From Stichopus chloronotus (taxonomy: Eukaryota > Echinodermata > Holothuroidea > Aspidochirotida > Stichopodidae), in the NCBI GenBank assembly GCA_021234535.1, contig CM037839.1, forward strand, positions 10,789,419-10,853,418: 64,000 nt of DNA, in the 5' to 3' direction. The position numbers were made by a program, and so were the translations under genes. The notes under the pieces are model-generated. The model was not told where the DNA came from. It saw only the letters and a list, made by a program, of their open reading frames with translations, and searched no databases. This document shows, one piece after another, positions 35,852-50,800 of the stretch. Position 1 is the first letter of the stretch, and each line of letters begins with the position of its first letter.

Positions 35852-38800
35852 GTAAGAAAATAAAATTAGTCAAACTTATTCTTTTTTACATTGTTTATAT
35901 AGAGTTGGTAGTGCAATCATCATACCATAAACTTGCTGAATTGTAAAGTAGGACCCTTATAGTATACTTTGACATTGGAAAAAATTAAGAAATTTAAATA
36001 GCAGTATTCCTTTCATCCCAGATGCTTGAACTATTCACTCTGCCCTCGAGACTACCAACTCATTTCGGTGTCTTAGCCCAATGCAGTTTCTTTTTTTTCT
36101 TTTCTTTTTTTTACAATGACTTATTTAAAATAACTTTTAGCCATCCTGGTTACTCTTTACACAGGCACCAGGAACAGCAAGACCTGGAACCAGAGGTGGA
36201 GGAATCCCTGGCCAGTCAGGAGGTTAGAAAAATGCTAAATCATATTGCTATGGAACTGAATATCCTGCATCCAACTCAGTAGTAGTGGTTTTCTGAAGTA
36301 GAGATTGACCAATGTGGTTTTCCTCTGCCCATCTGATCACTATCAAGCATGTTCTCTTCTGAAAAATTTTGACTTATGTATGATGTAGTCTCTGGAGTGT
36401 TTTCATCACAATTCCAAAATCATCACAAATTTAACAGGTATTTTTTTACCTTTTCAAATGGAAAATAAGCCATCCTGGGGCGTTTCTTAATTCCTGTCCT
36501 GTTTCATGGCTTCTAACGTCCCAAGTGTAAGCATATTTTCAGATGGCTCAACATCAGCCAACATCGGCATCTAAATTTCTGCAATCAGATGTTTTACTGA
36601 TAATGGTGAATATTGGCCTGATCTGATGTACAATCCAATTATTGATGATTTCCAGTCTAAAGATAGGGTGATGTCCTTCCTCAAATTTGCTAAAGACCTT
36701 ACCCATCTCATAAAATGAGGAAGAATCATTAATTGAACAAGAGTAAGGTGGCCATGAACTTGCCATGAGCTTTCAACATAAGTGATGCAGTGTTCAGCAT
36801 ATGCACATCGATTGCTTTGAGACACTGAGGAGTCGGGTGAATGAGACTTAATGTTGACCAGCGTCCATTGGATCAGGACGAAAGTAGCAATCTCTGAAGC
36901 AAGACAGCTGTAGGATTATAAAGTTGCGACCCTGGGACCCAAATACTTTGAGGAATTGGCACTCCCGGTTGAAAACTTGCGTCCAGGACTCATACTGCAT
37001 TCGTAAAATGACGGATTGAGGCACTAGATCATAGGTTTAATTAGCCTGGTAAGTATTCTGAATGTAATTCCAGGTTGAGTATGCATGCTTGCAAGATAAT
37101 TTTGGTATCAGTGGGGTCGAAACCATCAAACTGAAATGTGCTTTAAAAAAACTAAAAAAAATCTGATTTAAATAAAAAGAAAATCTGATTTTTTTTTAGT
37201 TTAAAAAAATTGAAGAAAACCAACAACCCTGTCAAAATGAAATCTTTAAAGTTAATCAGGACATTACATGCTGGCATACATGTAGGGTGGAGAGTTAGCT
37301 TGGTGGTTAGAGTGTAGATCTTGCAATCTTTGAGTCCTCGGATCAAATCCTGCAGAACCCCTCGAAAAATTTCTGGGGATTACAATTAGGCTTGTTCAGT
37401 AAAGCTGTTTACAGTGGAGCTGAGGGGGTCAATTTTGCTCCTGTTGTCTGATTTAGGTCTTGTCTGCTTCAGGGTACTTGGTACAGCTGATTGGCTGCTG
37501 AATTGGGCAGGCTCTCCACCCCTCCCAGCCTTTGGGAAAGTGGCTAAACACTGGGTTGACACACTTTTGTCCATCGGATGGGGACGTTAAATGGCTGCCC
37601 CGGGGGCAGGCTTGAGTTTGTATCGGGTTTTCGTAGACGATTGTCTGGTTTCACCCCTTCCTCGTTATCCTCCAGACACTCACCGATAAGAGTAGGCGAA
37701 TCTCGCCGGTGCTCATTCACGATCAACATGGCATAGGGTCCTTGATGAGCCCATTTGGGGTTTCCTGATCCTCGATTTTCAAATTTAAATGTGCACTGAA
37801 CCGCATGGAATTTACGTTCATTTCATGTGCTGGAGTATTAGATACTGGCACGCATTGGCACTGGACCCTAGATGGAGTTGACATTTATGTTACGATCAAT
37901 ATCTCTTCTCTCGTTTTCAGCTCTGGATTCAAAGATTAGTGTTGCCGATAGACCAACTACTCAGCAGGGTCTTGGTGGTTTGAAAACTGGCAAAAAAGGT
38001 ATCATTGATCTACACCTTTTTCATTGTTGTGCTGTTTTTGTCAAGTGGAAGAAATTTAATACCAAAACTGAAGTAGTTTTGTAGTATTATTATAGGATAA
38101 TACTGAATAATAAAAAGTAATTCCATAATTGAAATAGTGCCCTCAATAAATGGGCATAAAAATTCTGACTCCCTTGTTAGTTTCCATGACAATTGTAATT
38201 TTCATAGTCATCATGGCATGTGTGATTATGTATTTGTGTGTGTTTGTGAATCCTTGCTTTTTTGCCACAAAGTCTTCAGAATGGAAACTTGGACTGATCT
38301 CATATTGCATTTTGGTTAACCACATTAAGTACAAGAATCCTGTTGTTTTGGTGGTGGTCAAAGGTCACCTGGGTCAGCAGATTTCAATATGTGAAAACAT
38401 TTCAGTATTTAATATTTCAACAAGGCAGTCTTGGAGTGATCTTCGGTTCAGTCGCTGTATTAATCATATCAAGCACGAGATCTGTATTGTTTTAATTTGA
38501 GGTCAAAGGCCAAGTGTGGTCAGCAGAGCTCAAACTGACACCTTGTAGACACAATGTCTCAATAATGCAAGCATGTAGCCATGTTCTGATTTACTTGCAG
38601 TATGTTAATCAACCGCAATGAGAAGATACAAGATCTATTGTTTTTGATTCCTTGCCGAAGGCCAGAGGGGTTTTTTGCGATGGTGGGTTGGTGTGTGGGT
38701 TTGTTCCTGCTAAATAGTCAATTATCTCTATTGAATTTGGTGTAGACCAAAGGTCATTTGTGATCACCAGAGGTCAAAGTGCAAAAACTTTGCAAGCACT

Positions 38801-41800
38801 ACATTTTATGTTGACCTGTATTAAGTGTATGGCTACTCATTGATCGCTAGTTGGATGCAGAATTCATTTGACTGAATGGAGATCAAAGAAAAAGTATGTG
38901 GGTGGAAGGGGGGTGGGGGAAGCAAAGGTACAGCCTGATCTTCAGCAGATATCAGGTGCCCTAAATGGATGCTGCACCACATCTACATGAAGGAAGGGAA
39001 GCAAATTATCACTACTGAGTTAGAATTGTTGTAACATATAATTTGGTTATTCCTGGCCAAAGTTAACACTAATGTTCCCATCTGTGCTACTTTTCATTGA
39101 GTTAACCTCCCTCAATAGGAGCAAAGGAAGGTGATGGCCCTAATGACAGATCCTTTTTCAGGAACTGTCCTTCTCATGGGATAGAAAAAGTAATTGATTG
39201 CCCTATCTGGCAACCATTTCTAGGGTTTGCCCCCCCTTTCACGACCCTTTGTCATTTGTTTCAAGGCCCCCAGCGTATAGTCATGGATAAGTCTTACTTC
39301 CTGGGAATCCTGAGAACCAAAATGACAGAGATATCTTCGGAGAACTCGAGACTGGAACGAGACATCAATTCAGCCAACGAGGAAAACGACAGCTACCTAT
39401 CCTACGAGAAGCGGTAAGAAAACACGGAGTACAGTGATAGTCATGTGTGTGAGGGTTAGATGCTACTTGTTGAGACCATGTTTTAAATAGGCCCCACACA
39501 TGGGAATAACAGACGATTCATAAATTTAGGAGTTTGTCTTGTTATTTATAATATCATTTTTCCAAGTTTTGCTACAAAGATAGCCACTGATAACCTCATG
39601 CTTTGTTCTGGGTAAGGGGCAAGCAAAATTCTCAAGTGGTTCTGCTCTTTTATTGACCCCAATTTCGAAAGATGCAGAGCAGCTAAAAAAAAAAAGAAGA
39701 TCCAGAGTGTTTTGATTACACATGTGGTCCTTGTATGCTCTCCAGGATATGCACTTGAATAAGGATTGTGTTTACACAATGAGTTCATGACAGGCTGTGG
39801 AAGAAGTAAGTTGTTAGGAGACTTGGAACTGTCTGGAGCGATGAGTACCTGCCATTAAGGAGATGGGAGGTCCTTTGTTGTCCTCCAGGAGTTTTGTAAA
39901 CAAAAGTGTTGTAGTAGAGGTCAAAACCACTGCCCTGCTAATGTGACGCTGGATGTGTGTTTGATAATGAGGGCAAGGATTTTTTTTTCTGTAACAAGCA
40001 AATACTCAATTCTAGATTTACTCAGTAATTTGAAGAGAGCAATGCATTATTTGACAGCTTCACAATAGATTTCCAAACTGTTGGGAGTTTCCAGCTTCAT
40101 GCTGGAATGATTACATTCACCACTGTCAGTTAGTCAAATAGCTGGCAAATTTCTGATGTTTGGGTGGATATCTAAAAAGAGAATAAATAGTCCTGTCTGG
40201 ATGAGCAGCCTGGAGAGTTTGATGCAGGTACTCGTGGAAGCGATTTGAGTAATTTTGGTGTCTCACAGTCGACTTTAATCAAAGTGTAAATGTTTATACT
40301 TGTGTGACAATTTACAGTAACATTTTGCTAAACTTTTACACCAAGTTTACTCTGATTTAGTAATGGTTAACAAATATGCCAAATCCAAATGCATTAAATG
40401 TAAAATGTAACTGGGTGAAACAAGAACACCTGAATCACAGGACCATCAAATTATGCAAATAATTTTCCAAGTCACAGTTTTGCATCAGAGAGTTTGGGTA
40501 TGCTGTTCAACATTTTGATATTATTGTTAGTTTTTCTCTCTTTACAAGTACTAACCCTTTTGTGAAAAAGAACTCATCAAATATAACATACCAAAATAAG
40601 TTCAGTTGATGGCACTTGATTTGAGGTCTGAAAATACTTGGCAGCTTGCCCTTGTGCATTAATTGAATTAACTTAGTAAACAAAAACAAAATACCAAAAG
40701 TAGGAACTGTAACCAATGCAAAGCTTGTATATTCGATGTGTATTCGATACCACAGGCAACCATTAGCTGATTGCAGAACTCTCACCCACATGGAGCCTTC
40801 AATGAGATTATTACTTTTACATATATTTCAGTACATTTTTGGCTATTTAATGAAAGTTTAAGCTATTTGTCCAATTTTAGGAGTCAGTCGCGTTTCTCCT
40901 TGTTGTTTCAGCGCCGAGGTTATGGCCAATGAACTCAAGGAGCTCCAGGGTCAACTCGGAGACTTACAACACGGTAAGTTTTCTGGAAGCCCTAAAAGAT
41001 TTATTGATTCGCAATCAGATCCTGAGATTCGCTGGGCCAATGTGTCTGTGGAGTCCGCACCATTTGTGAGTCCTTCAGAGGCACTGCAAGTCACCAGGAC
41101 ATATGTGAAATGGTTCCTGTGAGGCAACTGTGATGACTCCACTCAGTCCACTGCATAAGTTCAAGAGTTTGGTGAATGAATTTACGTTCGTGAGCGCAGA
41201 CGGATGTGAAATAAGAGAGAATGCCCCAAAAATTTATTTACAGTGCATGTTGAAAGTAGTTGGTGTGAAAAATGCAGTCCAGAAAAAAAGTCCTACTTTC
41301 ATTATTGCAGTACTTCTTTTAGGACATGTTTCTATCCAAGCAAATATTTTTGTATGTAAGATTCATATTGTGCCTGATATTGGGTACAAATTTACCTTCC
41401 TACCGTCCAAGCATTCCCCAACCAATAGATAAGATGTCTGCACTAGCTACAGCTAAAGGCTGACTTGTGAGTACCAGGCTGTACATGTTAACATACTAGT
41501 GTACAGCACATGTCTACATCATTAATCCAGTAAGGTTCACAGATTGAAATTGTGTCACTTACTTACTCTTTACTGCATCAGTGACTGATTTTTACTCACC
41601 TGTTTCATTTTTATCATCAGCTTGTCGATAAGTTGAACACAGATACTGAGATGGACGAAGTTCAAGAGGATTTCAATGAGGTATTGCTTGTTCGTTTTTC
41701 AATGTACTATTTTGTTATTATGTTTGAAGTTACAGAAGTTGTAAGCCTTTAAGTAAACCTCTCGATTGCTTAGAACTTAACATTTCAGTGGATTGGTTAT

Positions 41801-44800
41801 TCATTCTGGTCATGCTGATAACACCTGGTCATTCTGTGGTGTGCTTGAGTAGGATACCAACTGATACTTCAATGTCACCCTTTGGCTACAGTTTTATATC
41901 ATCCACTCTTTTCTGGTAGCGTTCATACCTTTTATTCTGTCCAATGTATATGTGACATTTTGTGAGGGGAGAGTTGCAGAATGCATAACCCTGCCACACC
42001 AACTTTATTTAAAGATGAAGCACTAAAAAGTAAACAAGTTTTCAACAAGAACAACCGTCTTGAAAATACAGGGAAGTTACCTTGAAATTACTGTGAAATT
42101 TGTCCGTTGGGTGGTTGCAGGAATGGCAGATGACCGAGGTGATACCCCTGTGACATGGTTTGTAGTGGGTGCAGCAGTTGCATGCTAAACAGTTTCTGTA
42201 CCTGTGGACTCGAGGAGTAATTGTTCTAGTGTTATCCTGCCAGTGTATAAAGAAGTTTGATAAACTTCAATCAAAGGCCCTAAAAATCCTGCTTTCTCAC
42301 TAATTTAGTCAGAACACTAAGATCCCCTGCCATTATATGATATACAGCTCCAGAGAACCTAGCCTTGAATATTTATTAACCATATTACTGTTAAGTGGGA
42401 TAGAGTCACTGTGAGGTAATGAAAATGATCTAGGCCAATGAGGTTGGTAACAAGGTGAACCACACTTGTCTCTGACCTTAGTTTGGTATGAAAAACAGGA
42501 TTTTTAGCAGCTTTGACTCAGCATGAAATGCCTTTCCTCATTAAGTTTTGTTGCGATGGCAGACGGTTCAGCATAAAGGCGGTGGTGACTAGTTCACAGA
42601 GTCTGAAATTTTTTTAAGACTGGCAGGCCTAAATACCCTCTCAACTCTTTTGTAGCAGTAACATGCTATAATTGGGGACCATACACAGAATGTCATAACA
42701 GTGCCTTGCTATCCTTTGGGCCAAGTACTACATAGTGTCCTTGCAATAGCATGCTATCATTTGGGCCAGATACTGTATAGCATCCCAGTAGTGTATCGTT
42801 CCATCATCAAACCAGTTACCTAGCATTATATCTGATATCACAATGTGGCAAATTACCCATCGCGAACGGAGGAAAGGGAGTTTCCTCCCTTGTCGTCAGC
42901 CGGCCGGGGGCCAACTGCACCTGGTGGGGGCACAAAGCCCACCAAAGCCCTAGGCTTTTCTAGTTTTAATGAATGTAAGAATTATATATTGACTGTAACT
43001 TGAGTTGGGTGTAGGCCTAGTTTTGATGAGAATGTCACTTGTTTTTTTCACATGATTATTTTACCAGCAATACTTTTGAGTATTTCAGTTGTTGGAAATT
43101 AAATCATGGTTTAGTTTTTAATGAAGACTTTATAAACTCTGCACTTAAGAAAGAACCAAGCTTTAGGAAATTTGTCATTTTAATTTGTTTTATGAGAAAA
43201 ATTTGTGGTGTGCAACACTGTATCATCGAGCCCCAAGTGATGGCGATTATTTAGATTTGTGGGCGGTACGTACAGCTCTGTCTGATATGTCAGAAGTTTT
43301 GATACTTCCTGTGTACATTCAGTAGTCAGCCCTCCCTTACCCCTCACCTGTGAAAGAAGTGGCTATTAAAAAGGTGTATTGATGTTCAAAATGTTTTGTT
43401 TCAAATCTTCAGGAATTCTGCAGTCTTTGAATGCCAAGAAATATTATGAAAATCAAATCAAATATTTCTCCGTGGCAAGTAATTTGTCGAGAGCACTTGA
43501 ATGTAAATTACATTTGCCATGAGAAATTTGTATATATCCAAACCCACAGAAGAGAATCAATGTGAAATTACATCAATTTGAGATGAGATAACATTGCTTG
43601 CCGAATTTAATTTATTAATCTTTTAGTAGCCAACACATGAGCCAGGAAGGATTGCAAAAAGTGGTTCACACCGTGTTTTTCATGCAGTGAAATTTAAAGA
43701 TTTTGACGTTTGGATTTTGTGTCGTAGATTGTCTCAAGAAAAAACTTAAGGCGATTTATTTGATGAAGTTTACATTTCAATCTGAAGTTCATGCACCATT
43801 TTATCCACATTGTCCCATTTTGTTTCTTCCACAGCTGAAAATACAAAATGAAATGGAGCAGCGTAGCATTGACAAAATCTTTACCCAGAGACAAGAGTGA
43901 GTCTGATTTGACTTTTTTCCTTCGAGAGTGAAAGTGGTAACTTAATATTAAGTAGAGGCCTTGTTTCTGCCGACCACATTTCCCTGAAAGTTCACCTTTT
44001 CCTCCTTCCGTCTAACATACACTCTGACCTCCCCAGTCCCCCCATTCCCTCCTTCTCCCTTGCCATTCCTGTCTTTCTGGTATTGTTTCTCCCTGGTTGG
44101 TCACTGGGCTTAGTTTGTTTTCCTTCACAGAGTTGAGGAGCTGATAAAGAATGCAGAAAATGAGGTCAATCAATGCAGAATGATGGCTGACACCCTTGTA
44201 GAGCATATGGTATGTACTTCTAATGAGATGAGAAGCACAAAGTTGTTTATGATGAGGAATGTCTAATTCTGTATTTGCATTCAGATAAAAGAGCTATTTG
44301 AGATGTTGCCAGATAGGTCATACAATGTTGCGTCACAAAAAATATGATTTTGTTGGTCCTCATGGTTTAATGTGTACAATGTGTACAGTTTATTGGTATT
44401 TAAAATACCAATCAACTGGGAATATCCCCTACAAAACGTTGATATTCCTAGTTAAGCTGTAAAAAACGTATGTCCCTGATCGTTACTGTAAAGGAGTATG
44501 TGTGTCATACTGCCTGTCTATCTGTCTGTCATCTCATCGAAATCAAATCATTAATTGTCTCTTTATCTTTATTCTTTCCTATTAGTCGTTTATTTGCACC
44601 CTCTCTGTCAATGTTCATTCCATTTTTGCATAGCTTCCGTTTTGTCCTCTTTCCTTCAGAATCCTCAACTTCGTCAGAAGTACACTGCACTGAAGGAGAC
44701 CAATGATAAGTTACAGAATGCTTTGGAGGAGAAACAACAAAGGCTCGATGCCCTGATCACCAAGAAAGATAATATGGAGGAGGTAAGGTATCCTAGCAAC

Positions 44801-47800
44801 TCTTCCCCTTCCATAAGCCAACGTCCTAATATCGCTGCTGCCAAATATGTCAAAACACCGTTTGTTTGCACTGGGGTAGAGTACAGACAATGTTAGGATC
44901 AGGTTCTGAAATTGATGCCTGGAAAAAAAGTCTCACTAAAGTACATTGCAGTGTGACAAAAACCCTTGAATTTTTTTTTAGAGCACTTCATTGCCATGTC
45001 TACCTGTGAGATACATCGTGTTTTATTAAGGTGCAATGCAAACTGCCGTATTATGACTTGACAATGAACTTGCAGCCTAACCTACGTTATGTTTTCGGGT
45101 GACCAAGATACCCCACTGACCATTGGCTGTGGGTATCCAGGTCCGAAAATTGGACCCCCTGGAAACATTCCAAGGCACATAAGCATACTTGCTCTAAAAA
45201 AGCAAAACTTATAATGTGTAATTAAAAAGCTTTTTTTAAGGTGACTATACACACTCGTATTTGTGACTGCTATTGTACTCAATATGATTCTGCCAGGTTT
45301 CATCCATGGATAATGTGTCTGAATGTCACTTCAAGTTTTGCTCCAATCTGTGGTTGAAATGGTCATGACAAAAGGTGAATGACCTTCAATCGACAGTGAC
45401 TAAAATCTAAAGACAAAACAAACCAAATGAGATATAACGATCTTAAAGTAAGCGTTGTAGAATGTCATATTATCTACTACTGGACTGTTCTTTTGATGTA
45501 AATGTATTCATTATAGTTTAAACAACCATCAAGTAATATCGAGGGTTTGTACTGGTCTTGGAATTCCTGCTAAATCAGGAAAATGTTTTTCAATCTTGTA
45601 AAGTTAGCAAAAATGATCATTTTTCCCAAAAGCCATGAAAAGTTTGGGGTATTGGCTTTAAGGATGGCCCACATTACAAGCTCTTCAGATCTTCTTGGGG
45701 GGGGGTTTCTCCTGAGCCACTTTCTGTCTTCTATTTTTGCCTTATGTTTATTGCATGTACTGTACTATTTTTTGTCTGAAAAATGACTCAAATAAATGTT
45801 CAAGAAATGGAAATGAAAAATTTAAATAACGGGTCTCTTGTCTCTATCCACTCATTATAGAAATGGATAATTGTCAGGAAATCATTATAACATAAAAATA
45901 TTTTGTTTCATCTAATTAATGATTTGTTAGTGTGATGGCACTCTTTCACTAACAGAAAATGAACTGCAAACCACAAATCTGAACTCCACTTATAAGGTCA
46001 ACTTTGTCTCAACCTTGTACGGACCTTCAGATACAGGTGCCTTCGAGACGTCATATCATTGTCAAACCACAAAAAAGGATTAGTTTCGAACAAATGTTAA
46101 CCAATAATCAACTAAATTCATCACTTCCATAACTCAGGTATTATCAACAATATCTGCCGGTTGCTGAAAGGGTTCACTCGACTGAGATTTTTCCGTTTAT
46201 CTTTGGCAGGAGTTGAAACACTTACCGGTCAAACAGGAGGCAGTCAGACTGTACAATCAGCTCCACGAGCTGGAGGAGAAGAAGAAACAATTGGAAGAAG
46301 AAGAAAAGGCGAAGGGGACTCCAGCAGAAGAAAGAGACAGATTATTAAAGCAGGTCAAAGTTGATAATCAAGAAATGGCCAGTATGGAGAGAAAGTAAGT
46401 CACAAGAATAGTAGAAAAGAATAATAGGCACCTGATGTGCATTAGAACATGGGCATGTTGTGAGAAGTGGGGTGGGGTGGGGTCGGAAGGAGAAGAAGAA
46501 AGATGTTGGTTGGTATGCTAATCTATGTAAGCAGCTAGTGCTGGATCCAGAGCCCAGTGCTAGGGGAGGCAAATTATACAAAGGCACATAGCACCCAAAA
46601 GGTAGGTATGGGTAGGGATATCCCCTTCCCATGGCATGGACACATTTTGAAATGATGTTTAGCTGTAGGTTAAGAATAGAGATTTAGAAACTTAAATATT
46701 TGGTTGCATGTGAGTAATTTTATCAGCAAGAAAGTTTGACCTATGTGGTTGAGTTTTGCATAAAGTTTACTCGCTCTGAAAATTCTAGGAGAGATCGGCC
46801 TTTCAGCACTGGTAAGCATGGTGAAACAGGTAGTTTTGCTCAAGCTGTTAGTTTAGTCATATGACATATTTTCCCATCAGATTTTTGTATGTAACTTGAA
46901 GCAAGTGCAGTCGCATTTGTTTATGATAGTTGAGAAAATCTTCTGTGGTAGTGTTCTTACAGAATGTTGTAAACACAGTGACATAAATGGAAGACATATT
47001 CCCAGCAGTGAATATCCCTCAAAACGGAAAACACAAAATTGATTCTGTCGATTAATTGGTAGAAGAAAGTTTAACCACCCGAAAGACAGAAGAACAAACA
47101 AAAGACAATACGCTTGTTCAAAAGAGAGATCGTGCAGAATGTGGGATGGGTTTGATCCTGAATTATTATCAACATTTAAAAGTTTAACCTGTAAGAAGCA
47201 GCGAACTGGTGGCTGTCTATTATAGTCACGATGATCTCGTAGTGAGTGAGAATGAATACTAACCTGTCACCATGGACCGATTCGCTGCCACTTGCATCTT
47301 TGGAAACCCTTTTCCCTTCTCGCCAGGACCAAGGAGATACGAGAGGAGATCAACAACATGCAGGAAGAGATCAGAGCACTAGACATGGAGTTAGAAGATC
47401 ATTTGGGGGAGAAAAACCAGAAATACAAAGAACTTAAGAAACGAGAGGAGACCATGAACGGTAAAACATTTCACACACTCTAAAAAAGTTGTTTTGCATA
47501 TTTTGTTTCACAGTCTCATACGTTTGTCGCATTGCATGAGATGTGGTAGAGATAGTGCCACAGCATGAGGTCATAATTGAAATAGCTCAATGTAGTCATA
47601 GTTTACCAACAAAGTATTCAAATATCACAGAGATCTATCAAGCAAATGCATGTCAGTAACACAGTGTATCGTGTGCACTCCAAGCAAGACACTCCTCTAC
47701 GTGTGTAGTAGGCTTCATGGCTTGTTTATCACCGTAACGGATGCACAAGAGTAACGATAAAACGCTGATAGGTTTCACCAGACAGTTCAGCACACACCTA

Positions 47801-50800
47801 GGGAACTTTGCCTGAATGAGTCCATATATGATTCTAGCATCATACGTTTGAGGTTCTCTGTTGAGAAACATTTTATTTCCTCAGTCTCTGAGAGCATTTA
47901 CAAGACTAGATTCAGAGGCTATCAATTCTTGTACATAACATGTCAACCATAGATGTGGAAGGTGCTTGTGAAGAGAAAGTTACAAATTCACATACTGTGG
48001 CTGCCAACTCGACATTTTTGATTCCTTGCCGAAGGCAGAGGAATCTATGCGATGGTGATGTCGTGTGTGTGTGTGTGTATGTATGTATGTGCGTGTGTGA
48101 CGCCTGCTTGTAAACACGATATCTCAAGAAGCGTAATTCTGAGTGATCTCATACTTGGCATGTAGATTGCCCATATTGAGTAGATCATCCCTATTGTTTT
48201 TGGTGGAGGTCAAAGGTCATTTGGGGTCACTAGAGGTCAAAAGGTAAATACCTTGAAAATTGCTCGTAAACACGATATCTCCAGAAGAGTAACTCTGAGT
48301 GATCTCATACTTGGCATGAAGGTTGCCCTTATTGAGTAGATGATCCCTATTGTTTTTGGTGGAGGTCAAAGGTCATTTGGGGTCAACAGGGGTCAAATTG
48401 TGAAAACCTTGTAAACACGATATCTCAAGAAAGGAAGCTTGTAGGAATCTCATGTTTAGTATGTAGTTGCACCATGTTGAGTTAAGGAACCCTATCGTTT
48501 TCAGTGGAGGTCAAAGGTCATTTGGGGTCAACAGGGGTCAAATTGTGAAAACCATGTAAACACGATATCTCAAGAAGAGAAGCTTGAGCAGATGTCATAT
48601 GAAGTGGGTAGGTGTATCTTATTGAGTACAAGGGTTACCAGAGGTCAGAAGGTAAATGCCTTGAAAATTGCTTGTAAACACGATATCTCCAGAACGGTAA
48701 ATGTGAGAGATCTCATAGTTAGGGTGTGGATTGCCCATATCGAGTAGATGATCCTTATTTTTTTTGGCAGAGGTGAAAGGTCATTTGGGTTCATGGGAGG
48801 TCAAAATGTGAAAAACTTGAATCTACAATATTTAAAGAACGGTCCTTCTAGTGAATTTTATACTTGTAATGTAGAATCCTCTTGTTGATTTGAGAACTTC
48901 TTTTAGGACATACCAACATAGTCTCTTCGATAACCATAAAGAAAAGATGAAGACAACATTAAATTTGGTATCAAAGATTATTATTTGGCAAACCTGCCAC
49001 TATCCTCATAAGGACATGTGAGCATGCATGAATTGTAAATTGGAATTGATTAAGTATACCACGGGTTATTAGCTTTATAAAAAGAACTAAATTACTGATC
49101 ATTTGGATCAAATACCCTTGAGCGTGCATGAACTGTGATTGCTTAATTGAATGAATCAAATTGTAACTGACCCCCCTCTGTTCAAATTGGTCACTGTTAT
49201 CTGACATAATTCATCACAGTTGACTGCCAGTAGAAACCACAATGTCCAGAATAAATCATACAGTCTGTTGAACCAGGTGCTCAATGGACTTAACCATTTA
49301 CTGTATTAACAGTGTCTCTGTTTAGCCCTTAAAGGGAAATAGGGCGTTTGTTTTACAGAAAACAACCATATTTTTAAAACCATTATTTGTGGACATAGAA
49401 TGATAGATTATTCAAAATAACGAATTACAGTAGCCTTGTTTTCAAGGAATAAGATTCTCACAGATCAGAAATTTAGCTATTTGTTGCTCAACAATAATTT
49501 GTTCACCCAAACTTTTTAAAATTCAAATGATGCATCCGTTACTCATCACATGCATAATGTTTTGAGGAGATGAAGCTTTGACAGATATTTGTTGATGAGA
49601 CTGAATGGTTTAACAATGGTTAAGGCGAATTTCTTTGTATGCCATGTTGGTGTATTCTAAACGCCCTATTTCACTTTACAGTAGTTCAGGTAAGCTTTAA
49701 ACAAATGACTACTGTGTATCAAACCAGGGAAACTTGTACTGTGTGTTGTGTCTTTAAGTAGACTAAAGGCAAAATTGCAAGTCATGCTAGATTCTTGTTT
49801 AATAGGAATATCAGTTTTTGCTAATTTTCAAGGACCTCATAGCCATTGGGAAGGGCATCATGCCAAAAAATCAAATATGAAAAAGCTGCCACCAATAGCT
49901 GTAACTCGACAAAATAAAGTGCTATAATTTTGATTAAATAAACATGTTTTTACCTTTTTATCAAGTTATTAGACATGGCAAAATATAATTTGTTCCCCTG
50001 CAGCATCATATCCGTTTGGGAGTTTTCTCATGTTTGTGTAGGTCAAAGGTTATTTGGGGTGACAAAAGGTCAAAACCTTGTATGCATGATATTTTAAGGG
50101 TGATAAATAAGAGGGATCTTATACTTAGTTTGTGAATTGTTCATATTTAGCATGTTGATGGCCATATAGGGTAGGTGATCCCTATTGTTTTAAGTGGAGG
50201 TGAAAGGTCATTTTGGGTCACGAGATTTCAAAAGGTTTTGACCTTACTAAGATGGTATCTCAAGTAGGATAACTGTGTGGGATCTCATGCTTGTCATGTG
50301 GGCGATTCATGTTTGTTACAATATATATCATGAGGCAAGGAATCACTAAGCCTTTTGGCTTTCTAGTTGAATGTTGGCGCCCTCCCCCAAGATTAGTTCA
50401 GAGAGGAAAACCGCACCCTGCTCTCAGATAAGAAAACAACATCGTGGTGAGCCCTGACATAGGATTGGACCCTTAACCTCCCAGTTGCTAAGCTCCTTTA
50501 CTAAGGTGCTATGAATCATCGTGTATCGTAGATCTGATGTGGAAAGGGCTTAGTACAGTTTCAAGCTCAACAATAGCTCCATGAGTCATCATTGCTTGCT
50601 TCTTTTATTTTGTCATGTACATAAAATAGTGAACAGAGGCAACATTTCCTAGCCACAGGTGACTCTTTCTATTTCTGACTCCAGTGAAACCTGGGGGGGG
50701 TCATATGTTCTCCATTAGCTCTCAGGCTGCGTAGAACGAGGAATGTCATCAGCCGATGTCAAATGGGGGACTTTGGGCATCTTAAATATCTTCGTAATCT

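Noticed and set aside
37284..37355. Possible tRNA gene
   Set aside because: A and B box-like motifs are present but no cloverleaf can be formed; it is the head of a SINE.
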